NCBI GenBank assembly: GCA_009911175.1
Contig: QXWX01000083.1
Span: forward strand, 1 to 29,657
DNA length: 29,657 bases
Reading direction: 5' to 3'
From: Lachnospiraceae bacterium
GTDB taxonomy: Bacteria > Bacillota_A > Clostridia > Lachnospirales > Lachnospiraceae
The notes below the pieces were generated by a model that saw nothing but the letters and a program-made list of their open reading frames with translations, was not told the DNA's origin and ran no database searches. How positions within the stretch are numbered: position 1 is the stretch's first letter; each line of letters opens with the position of its first letter. Below, in pieces: positions 23,173 to 29,657 of the stretch. A program made the position numbers and the translations under genes.

Positions 23173-23739
23173 ATGGCGTATGTCACAGTACCCAAAGACC
23201 TTACAAAAGTAAAGACCAAAGTTGCGCTGAACCTTACCAAGCGGCAGCTTGTGTGTTTCAGCATGGCGGCAGCCGTGGGCGTTCCCCTGTTCTTTCTCAT
23301 AAAGGGCAGCGTCCCGCAGACCGCAGCGACCTTTCTCATGGTTCTTGCCATGCTCCCGTTTTTCCTGTTCGCCATGTACGAGAAGCACGGGCAGCCGCTT
23401 GAAAAAGTGTTAGGTAACATTATCAGAGTGTTTTTCCTCACGCCAAAGGAACGCCCCTACCAGACGGAAAACTATTATGCCGTCTTAGCGAAGCAACGGA
23501 AACTTAACAAGGAGGTAACAGCCATTGCGAAAAAAAGCTATCAAAGACAGACCGCAAAATCAGCAGGCAAAAGAGAAAATCCGGCTCACACGGGCAGAAA
23601 AAAAGCAGATAGCCGCCCTTATGCGGCAGGCAAAGGGGGACGGGAAAAAGCACACCGCACAGCAGACAATCCCCTACTTGCAGATGTACCCGGACGGGAT
23701 ATGCCGGGTAAAGGACAATCTTTTCTCAAAAAGCGTTGA
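23173..23739 (+). CDS. prgI: PrgI-family conjugation protein
   Basis: AAAGGAGG precedes the ATG at 23173. The 188-residue protein opens MAYVTVPKDLTKVKTKVALNLTKRQLVCF and has two adjacent membrane helices (about residues 29-47 and 52-72), the PrgI fold, followed by a long basic tail. PrgI is a small membrane partner of VirB4 in Gram-positive type IV systems. The VirB4 gene starts within its 3' part (215-bp overlap in another frame), so its basic tail and the VirB4 N terminus share DNA. Confidence 0.85.
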   Translation: MAYVTVPKDLTKVKTKVALNLTKRQLVCFSMAAAVGVPLFFLIKGSVPQTAATFLMVLAMLPFFLFAMYEKHGQPLEKVLGNIIRVFFLTPKERPYQTENYYAVLAKQRKLNKEVTAIAKKSYQRQTAKSAGKRENPAHTGRKKADSRPYAAGKGGREKAHRTADNPLLADVPGRDMPGKGQSFLKKR

Positions 23740-25951
23740 GTTTTCCGACATCAACTATCAGCTTGCACAGCCGGACGACAAGACCGCCACCTTTGAAGCC
23801 CTTTGCGACTTCTACAACTCCCTTGACAGCTCCGTAGGCTTGCAGCTTACCTTTGTGAACCGTGTCGCCGGGCAGGGGGACTTCTCAAAGAGTATCGCCA
23901 TACCGCCGCAGCAGGACGGTTTTGATGATGTGCGGGAGGAATACGCCGCCATGCTCCAAAACCAGCTTGCAAAGGGCAATAACGGGCTTGTGAAGCATAA
24001 ATACCTTACTTTCACACTGGAAGCCGACAGCCTTAAAAATGCAAAGTCCCGGCTGAACCGACTGGAAACGGATATATTGAACCACCTCAAAATCTTAGGG
24101 GCGGCGAACCGACCCCTTGACGGGAAAGAACGGCTTGAAGTGCTGCACGGCATTTTCCACCCGGACGGGGACAGGAAATTTTTATTCAACTGGAAATGGC
24201 TTGTACCGTCCGGGCTTTCCACGAAAGATTTCATTGCGCCGCCCTCATTCGCTTTCAAGAATGGGCGTATGTTCGGCATGGGCGACAAGACCGGGGCGGT
24301 ATCGTTCTTGCAGATACTTGCGCCGGAACTGAATGACCGCCTGCTTGCCGACCTCTTGAACGTAGACGGGCATTTACTGGTAAACCTGCATATCCGCAGT
24401 ATCGACCAGAGCGAAGCCATAAAGACCATTAAACGCAAGATAACCGACCTTGACGCAATGAAGATAGCCGAGCAGAAAAAGGCGGTACGCAGCGGGTACG
24501 ACATGGATATAATACCGTCTGACCTTGCCACCTACGGCGGGGACGCAAAAGACCTGCTGCGGGACTTGCAGAGCCGCAACGAGCGAATGTTTCTCCTTAC
24601 CCTGCTTGTGGTAAACCTTGCGGACAATAAACAGCAGCTTGACAACCAGATATTCCAGACGGCGGGCGTGGCGCAGAAAGCCAACTGTTCCCTTGTGCGC
24701 CTTGACTATCAGCAGGAAGCCGGGCTTATGTCGTCCCTGCCTTTGGGACTGAACGAAATCCCCATACAGCGGGGGCTTACCACGTCAAGCACGGCTATTT
24801 TCGTGCCGTTTACCACGCAGGAGCTTTTCCAGAACGGGGAAGCCCTCTACTACGGCTTGAACGCACTTTCTAACAACATGATACTTGCGGACAGGAAGAA
24901 GCTCAAAAACCCTAACGGCTTGATTTTAGGGACACCGGGCAGCGGCAAGAGTTTTTCCGCAAAGCGTGAAATCACAAACGTATTCCTTGTTGCGGACAAA
25001 AAGGACTGTATCTTGATATGCGACCCCGAAGCAGAGTACGCACCCCTTGTCAACCGGTTAGGCGGGCAGGTAGTGAAAATCTCTCCCACAAGCCGGGATT
25101 TTGTGAACCCTATGGACTTGAACCTCAATTATTCCGAGGACGAAAGCCCCCTGTCACTGAAAAGCGACTTTATCCTTTCCCTTTGTGAGCTTGTCGTTGG
25201 CGGCAAAAGCGGCTTAGAGCCTATCGAAAAGACCGTGATTGACCGTGCCGTGCGGGAGGTTTACCGTGAGTACCTTGCCGACCCCGACCCGGCGAAAATG
25301 CCGATACTGGAAGATTTATACAACGCACTAAAGAAACAGCCGGAAGCGGAAGCCGCACGGGTAGCCGCAGCCCTTGAACTGTATGTGCATGGAAGCCTTA
25401 ACGTGTTCAACCACCGCACCAACATAGACATACATAACCGCCTTGTCTGCTTTGACATTAAGGAATTAGGAAAGCAGCTCAAAAAGTTAGGTATGCTCAT
25501 CATACAAGACCAAGTTTGGGGACGTGTGACCGAGAACCGGGAACGCCACGCTAACACATGGTACTATTCAGACGAATTTCACTTACTGCTGAAAGAGGAA
25601 CAGACGGCGGCTTACAGCGTGGAAATCTGGAAGCGTTTCAGAAAATGGGGCGGCATACCCACGGGCATAACACAGAACGTCAAAGATTTGCTTGCAAGCC
25701 GGGAAATCGAAAACATTTTTGAAAACAGCGATTTTATTTATATGCTGAACCAAGCGGGCGGCGACAGGCAGATTTTGGCGAAGCAGTTAGGCATTTCCAA
25801 TAAGCAGCTTTCCTATGTGACCCACTCCGAAGCCGGGCAGGGGCTTATCTTCTACGGCAACGTGATACTCCCCTTTGTAGACCGCTTCCCGGCAGACACC
25901 GAGCTTTACCGCATAATGACGACCCGCCCGGAGGAACTTGCCAATGGATAA
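23525..25951 (+). CDS. virB4: VirB4/TrbE-type conjugation ATPase
   Basis: A TTG start with AAGGAGG nine bases upstream gives 808 residues. Walker A GTPGSGKS lies at residues 469-476, and the Walker B region WYYSDEFHLLL includes Asp683. The N-terminal ~430 residues are the VirB4 domain that contacts the membrane channel. It powers channel assembly and DNA transfer. It overlaps PrgI upstream and the Mom-like gene by 8 bp downstream, so all three are tightly coupled. It appears full length and intact. Confidence 0.93.
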   Translation: MRKKAIKDRPQNQQAKEKIRLTRAEKKQIAALMRQAKGDGKKHTAQQTIPYLQMYPDGICRVKDNLFSKSVEFSDINYQLAQPDDKTATFEALCDFYNSLDSSVGLQLTFVNRVAGQGDFSKSIAIPPQQDGFDDVREEYAAMLQNQLAKGNNGLVKHKYLTFTLEADSLKNAKSRLNRLETDILNHLKILGAANRPLDGKERLEVLHGIFHPDGDRKFLFNWKWLVPSGLSTKDFIAPPSFAFKNGRMFGMGDKTGAVSFLQILAPELNDRLLADLLNVDGHLLVNLHIRSIDQSEAIKTIKRKITDLDAMKIAEQKKAVRSGYDMDIIPSDLATYGGDAKDLLRDLQSRNERMFLLTLLVVNLADNKQQLDNQIFQTAGVAQKANCSLVRLDYQQEAGLMSSLPLGLNEIPIQRGLTTSSTAIFVPFTTQELFQNGEALYYGLNALSNNMILADRKKLKNPNGLILGTPGSGKSFSAKREITNVFLVADKKDCILICDPEAEYAPLVNRLGGQVVKISPTSRDFVNPMDLNLNYSEDESPLSLKSDFILSLCELVVGGKSGLEPIEKTVIDRAVREVYREYLADPDPAKMPILEDLYNALKKQPEAEAARVAAALELYVHGSLNVFNHRTNIDIHNRLVCFDIKELGKQLKKLGMLIIQDQVWGRVTENRERHANTWYYSDEFHLLLKEEQTAAYSVEIWKRFRKWGGIPTGITQNVKDLLASREIENIFENSDFIYMLNQAGGDRQILAKQLGISNKQLSYVTHSEAGQGLIFYGNVILPFVDRFPADTELYRIMTTRPEELANG

Positions 25952-26741
25952 GAAAACCGCCCTTATTGTACAAAGGACTGACCCGGAAACGGCGGTTGCG
26001 TTTATCCGAAGATACCACTATTCAAAAGTGCTGCCCCGCCTTACCCGCCATTACTTAGGCATTTACCGGGGCGGGCAGCTTTCCGGCGTTGTCCTCTTAG
26101 GTTGGGGGACGCAGCCTTTACAGACGATAAGAAAGATTTTCCCACGGCACGGCTTTCTGACCTCTGACTATTTGGAAATCGGAAAAATGTGCTTTCTCCC
26201 GGAACTGAACCACACCGGGTATTTCGGCAGCCTTGCGCTCTCCGCACTCATAAAGTGGGTACGGGACAACACGGGCTGCCTTTTCCTTTACACCCTTGCG
26301 GACGGCATTATGGGGAAATGCGGGTATGTGTACCAAGCGGCGAATTTCCGCTATCTGGGGCATTTCACGACAAGCGTTTACCGTGACACCGCCACCGGGG
26401 AGAAGATACACCCCCGGAGTGCCGGGCAGCTTTTAGCAGAAAATGCGGCGTTGGAGGGCGTTGCAAAAAAGAACTGGCTGACCCATGACTTCTGCGCCGC
26501 AAAGGGGATTGAGAAAATCAACGGGCGAATGTTCCGCTACATCTTTCCGCTGACCGGGGAAGCAAAGAAAACCTTGAACGGCTACCCGCAGTATAACGCC
26601 ATGCCCTACCCCAAAGACAGGGATTTATATTTTGCCGTCCGTACAGGGCAAAGGCAGTACAGGCAGATACCGCCGCCCCTCTTTGACCGGGACGTGTGCC
26701 GCTACAACCCGCAGCAGTACGGGCAGGCAGAAAGGAGGTAA
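25944..26741 (+). CDS. Mom-like DNA adenine-modification (GNAT-fold) family protein
   Basis: The ATG at 25944 follows CGGAGG and overlaps the virB4 stop. The 265-residue protein has a GNAT-like first half: RRYHYSKVLPRLTRHYLGIY, GVVLLGWGTQPLQTI, DYLEIGKMCFLPELN, GSLALSALIKWVRDN and LFLYTLADGIMGKCGYVYQAANFRYLG. These features fit the family of phage Mu Mom, which modifies adenines so that DNA resists restriction enzymes. Its fixed place among transfer genes suggests protection of incoming or outgoing element DNA. The family match is from memory of motifs, not a search. Confidence 0.65.
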   Translation: MDKKTALIVQRTDPETAVAFIRRYHYSKVLPRLTRHYLGIYRGGQLSGVVLLGWGTQPLQTIRKIFPRHGFLTSDYLEIGKMCFLPELNHTGYFGSLALSALIKWVRDNTGCLFLYTLADGIMGKCGYVYQAANFRYLGHFTTSVYRDTATGEKIHPRSAGQLLAENAALEGVAKKNWLTHDFCAAKGIEKINGRMFRYIFPLTGEAKKTLNGYPQYNAMPYPKDRDLYFAVRTGQRQYRQIPPPLFDRDVCRYNPQQYGQAERR

Positions 26742-26747
26742 CAGGGC

Positions 26748-28733
26748 TTGCAGGAATTTAAGGCAACTGCTAAGACCACGCAGAAAATGACCCGTGACGG
26801 CGTTGTGGAAACCAACCAAGCCACCGGGGAGCAGACCAAAAAGAGCCAAAGGGAAACGGACGATTTTTCCGGGGACACAGCGGAAAACATGACCGGGAAA
26901 GCCCTTGACCGTGCCGCCGCCGAAAGGCAGCACCACAAGGCGAAGAAACGCAGGAAAAAGGCAAATAAAGCCGTTAAAAAAGCACAGGAAGCCACGGGGA
27001 AGCAGACAACCCGCCTGCAATTTTCCGAAGCAGAGCGCACCGACCCGGAGCTTGCAAAGTATGTGAAGAAATCCGAGAAAGCCGCTGACCGACTGGAAGC
27101 GGCAAGGGAAAAGATACCCAAGCAGAAACGCATTAAGGCGGCGAGGGAATTTGACGAAGCCACCGGGCGGGCAAAGACCCGCCTTTATTTTGAAAAGACC
27201 GACAAGCCACCGAACGGGAAGCTGCACCACAACCCGGCTGACCGCCCCGTGCGTGAGATCAAGAATTATGTGCATGGGAAAGTAAGCGAGGTTGAGAAAG
27301 ACAATTCCGGCGTTGAGGGGGCGCACAAGTCGGAAAAGGTTGCGGAACGGGCGGGCAGCTACGCAAGCCGGAAATTAAAAGAGGGCTACCACAGCCATAA
27401 GCTAAAGCCCTACCGAAAAGCCGCCAAAGCGGAAGCAGCGTCACAGAAAGCAGATACAAACTATCTCTACCACAAGACGCTAAAAGAGAACCCGGAGCTT
27501 GCGAGCAACCCCCTCTCCCGTTTCCACCAAAAACAGCAGATTAAAAAACAGTACGCAAAGGATTTACGGGCGGCGCAGAAAGCCGGGGCGACAGCCGGAA
27601 AGACCGCAGGCGCAGCCAAGAACACCCGAAAAACGGCACAGAAAGCCGGGGAAGCCACGAAAAAGACAACGGACTTTATCGCCCGCCACTGGAAAGGCAT
27701 ACTGACCGTGGGCGTGTTCCTGCTCCTTATCGTGATGATATTCACAGGGCTATCTTCCTGCGCCGCAATCATACAGGGCGGCGTTTCCTCTGTCTTAGGC
27801 ACTTCCTACACCGCCGAGGACGAAGCAATCCGGGAAGTGGAAGCCGACTACAAGGAACTGGAAAGCGGCTTGCGTGAGGAAATCGCAGACATAGAAACGG
27901 ACTACCCGGACTATGACGAATACCAGTACCATTTAGACGAAATCGGGCATGACCCCTTTGCGCTTGCGTCCTATCTGACAGCAAAGCTCTATGACTATAC
28001 ACGGGAGGAAGCACAGGCAGAGATACAGGCATTATTTGAAAAGCAGTACACCCTTACCCTGCGGGAAGAAATACAGACACGCTACCGCACGGAAACCACC
28101 ACCGACCCGGAAACCGGGGAAACCACCACCGAGGAAATCCCCTATGACTATTACATTCTCCATGTGACGCTGACAAATAAGAACATTGAAACCCTTGCCG
28201 GGGAACTCCTTACCCCGGAGCAGAAAGAAATGTTTGACGTTTACATGGAAACCAAAGGCAACAAGCCGGACGTGTTCGGGGAGGATTACGCAACGGGAAC
28301 GCCGGGCAGCGGGGAATACACGGACTACGAGATACCCCCGGAAGCCCTCTCTGATGAACGCTTTGCCGCCATGATTGCGGAAGCGGAAAAATACTTAGGC
28401 TATCCCTATGTATGGGGCGGCAGCTCCCCGTCAACGTCCTTTGACTGTTCGGGCTTTGTGTGTTGGGTAATCAACCATTCCGGCGTTGGGAGTGTCGGCA
28501 GGACAACGGCGCAGGGCATTTTCAACCACACCACACCCATAGCACCAAGCGAAGCCAAGCCGGGGGACATTATCTTTTTCACGGGGACGTATGACAGCGG
28601 TTCGGCGGTTAGCCATGTGGGGATTTATGTAGGAAACGGCATGATGATACATTGCGGCAACCCTATCTCCTACGCTTCCGTCAACACCCCCTACTGGCAG
28701 TCACATTTCTACGCCTACGGGCGGCTTCCATGA
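26748..28733 (+). CDS. CD1108-family NlpC/P60 cell wall hydrolase of the conjugation system
   Basis: A TTG start with AAAGGAGG upstream gives 661 residues. Residues 1-315 are a long, very basic Lys/Arg/Ala-rich cytoplasmic part; one membrane helix follows (about 317-340), then an extracellular acidic helical linker and a C-terminal NlpC/P60 peptidase with Cys567 (FDCSGF), His623 (SHVGIYVG) and His635. It cuts peptidoglycan peptides to open a path for the mating channel (VirB1-like role). It is full length and follows the Mom-like gene by 6 bp. Confidence 0.9.
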   Translation: MQEFKATAKTTQKMTRDGVVETNQATGEQTKKSQRETDDFSGDTAENMTGKALDRAAAERQHHKAKKRRKKANKAVKKAQEATGKQTTRLQFSEAERTDPELAKYVKKSEKAADRLEAAREKIPKQKRIKAAREFDEATGRAKTRLYFEKTDKPPNGKLHHNPADRPVREIKNYVHGKVSEVEKDNSGVEGAHKSEKVAERAGSYASRKLKEGYHSHKLKPYRKAAKAEAASQKADTNYLYHKTLKENPELASNPLSRFHQKQQIKKQYAKDLRAAQKAGATAGKTAGAAKNTRKTAQKAGEATKKTTDFIARHWKGILTVGVFLLLIVMIFTGLSSCAAIIQGGVSSVLGTSYTAEDEAIREVEADYKELESGLREEIADIETDYPDYDEYQYHLDEIGHDPFALASYLTAKLYDYTREEAQAEIQALFEKQYTLTLREEIQTRYRTETTTDPETGETTTEEIPYDYYILHVTLTNKNIETLAGELLTPEQKEMFDVYMETKGNKPDVFGEDYATGTPGSGEYTDYEIPPEALSDERFAAMIAEAEKYLGYPYVWGGSSPSTSFDCSGFVCWVINHSGVGSVGRTTAQGIFNHTTPIAPSEAKPGDIIFFTGTYDSGSAVSHVGIYVGNGMMIHCGNPISYASVNTPYWQSHFYAYGRLP

Positions 28734-28764
28734 CAAAAAATCTGAACAGGAGGAATTATTTTTT

Positions 28765-29028
28765 ATGATGAAACTGGAACGTATCATTGCGGAGATTGAG
28801 AAAACAAAAGAAACAATCTCCAAACAGCAGGCAAAACTTAGGGAACTGGAAGCGCAGAAAACCGAGGTTGAAAACCTGCAAATCGTACAAATGGTAAGGG
28901 CGTTACGCATGACCCCGGCAGAGCTTTCCACCTTTTTACAGGGCAAGCCGGACAACGCCGCAGCCACTACCACAGCAGCCGCAAACAGCAGCCTTTTTTC
29001 AAGACAGGAGGACACCGAGAATGAGTAA
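28765..29028 (+). CDS. DUF4315 family small coiled-coil protein
   Basis: CAGGAGG precedes the ATG at 28765 (a second ATG follows at once). The 87-residue protein is a coiled coil (KLERIIAEIEKTKETISKQQAKLRELEAQKTEVENL) followed by ALRMTPAELSTFLQ and an alanine/threonine-rich tail. This is DUF4315, always found between the CD1108-type hydrolase and DUF4366 protein in these ICEs. It overlaps the next gene by 8 bp. The function is unknown; a channel-associated role is inferred. Confidence 0.85.
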   Translation: MMKLERIIAEIEKTKETISKQQAKLRELEAQKTEVENLQIVQMVRALRMTPAELSTFLQGKPDNAAATTTAAANSSLFSRQEDTENE

Positions 29029-29596
29029 AAAAATCTTACATACCTTATTTGCACTTGCCGCCGCCCTTATCCTTACGGGCGGCTTTTCCATGACCGCCTA
29101 CGCAGGCGGCGGGGAGGAATACGAAACGGAAGAACCCACGCCCGCACCAGAGCCGGAGGAAACAGCGACCCCAAGCGACCCGCTGACCCCGGAGGGGAAC
29201 GCAACCCTTGTTGATGATATTTGGGGAGAGAACAAGCAGCTCATCACAGTAACCACCAAGAACGGGAATTATTTCTATATCCTCATAGACCGTGCCGCCG
29301 AGGGCGAGAACACCGTGCATTTCCTTAACATGGTGGACGAAGCCGACCTTATGGCACTGATTGAGGACGGGGAGAAAGAGGAAACAACTGTCATGCCGCA
29401 GACCTGCACCTGCAAGGAAAAATGCGAAGCCGGGGCGGTCAACGAGGGCTGCCCCGTGTGCCTTAACAACCGTAATTCCTGCACCGGGACAGAGAAAGAA
29501 ACCGAGCCGGAAACCGAAGCCGAGCCGGAGAAGCCGAAGAACGACAAAGGCACAAAGAGCCTGCTCCTGCTTTTCCTGCTGGTAAGCGATGAATAA
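29021..29596 (+). CDS. DUF4366 family exported protein, truncated at the C terminus
   Basis: AGGAGG precedes the ATG. The 191-residue product has a signal peptide (residues 1-28, ending TAYA), an acidic Pro/Glu linker, a conserved DDIWGENKQLITVTTKNGNYFYILIDRA core, and a cysteine-rich motif CTCKEKCEAGAVNEGCPVCLNN. Family members then have a full C-terminal membrane helix and acidic tail. Here the helix begins SLLLLFLLV and stops after SDE. The break at about 29582 is where a foreign sequence seems to begin. The truncated protein would probably lose its membrane anchor. Confidence 0.8.
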   Translation: MSKKILHTLFALAAALILTGGFSMTAYAGGGEEYETEEPTPAPEPEETATPSDPLTPEGNATLVDDIWGENKQLITVTTKNGNYFYILIDRAAEGENTVHFLNMVDEADLMALIEDGEKEETTVMPQTCTCKEKCEAGAVNEGCPVCLNNRNSCTGTEKETEPETEAEPEKPKNDKGTKSLLLLFLLVSDE

Positions 29597-29605
29597 CCTG
29601 CCGGT

Positions 29606-29634
29606 TTTACATATTCTAAAATCTGTGGGATAAT
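29606..29634 (+). promoter_or_regulatory. promoter in the sequence that truncates DUF4366
   Basis: TTTACA (29606-29611), a 17-bp spacer and GATAAT (29629-29634) form a good sigma-A promoter pointing out of the window. It lies 10 bp after the premature stop of the DUF4366 gene and probably drives the first gene of another inserted element. Confidence 0.5.
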
Positions 29635-29657
29635 CTTTTTGACTGACAAGTGAAAGA

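Noticed and set aside
23812..24531. A long reverse-strand open frame (239 codons) inside virB4
   Set aside because: It is the antisense shadow of a clearly coding, GC-rich VirB4 region; the same applies to the reverse frames at 16566-17231, 20628-21305 and 26625-27326.

Overview
The window is accessory DNA from an anaerobic Firmicute, most likely a gut Clostridia (Lachnospiraceae or Ruminococcaceae type). Every recognisable family is typical of mobile elements of that group: Maff2, PrgI, CD1108-type NlpC/P60, DUF4315, DUF4366, TnpV, TnpW, Cys-rich VLP, RepA_N and large serine recombinases. Most genes are read left to right and begin with strong GGAGG ribosome binding sites. The backbone is GC-rich, with AT-rich cargo islands. 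No rRNA, tRNA or CRISPR array was seen.

The outer layer is a Tn1549/CTn-like integrative conjugative element (ICE). It is present at both ends: the 3' part of virD4 (79-417), a small ORF (404-574) and the 5' half of maff2 (928-1068) on the left; the 3' half of maff2 (22159-22242), a TrbL/VirB6-like membrane protein, PrgI, VirB4, a Mom-like DNA-modification protein, a CD1108/NlpC-P60 cell wall hydrolase, DUF4315 and DUF4366 (to 29596) on the right. These genes build the mating-pair channel.

At least three insertions interrupt this ICE. (1) Bases 1-~80 are the 3' end (domains V and VI) of a group II intron lying inside virD4. (2) About 21 kb (roughly 1050-22158) splits maff2. (3) The DUF4366 gene loses its C-terminal membrane anchor at about 29580, where a new promoter-bearing sequence begins, which suggests another insertion running out of the window.

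The 21-kb insert looks like two mobilizable elements (IMEs) side by side. Module A (about 1050-11200) has DnaA-box-like sequences, a BlaI/BlaR1-type sensor pair, a sigma-like/HTH pair, a putative oriT, MobC, a MOBP relaxase, a Cys-rich VLP protein, a RepA_N initiator, a DnaC-like helicase loader, TnpW and a large serine recombinase. Module B (about 11200-22158) has a small HTH protein, TnpV, DUF523, a reverse-strand XRE regulator, a small RepA_N-like protein, DUF3847, an array of TTATCCGAGATAA-type repeats inside an 18-bp inverted repeat, TfoX and LspA-like cargo, a MobA/MobL relaxase, a CHC2 primase-type protein, a VirE-type helicase and a second large serine recombinase. Each module therefore has excision/integration, mobilization and replication functions, and probably depended on a conjugative channel such as the one it interrupts.

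Unexplained structure in non-coding DNA includes two diverged copies of a ~105-nt element with covarying helices, recurring hairpin/terminator leaders, the repeat array at 14.7-15.0 kb, helically phased GTTGC/GCAAC repeats around the end of the VirE gene, and a 17-bp perfect inverted repeat spanning the right maff2 junction.
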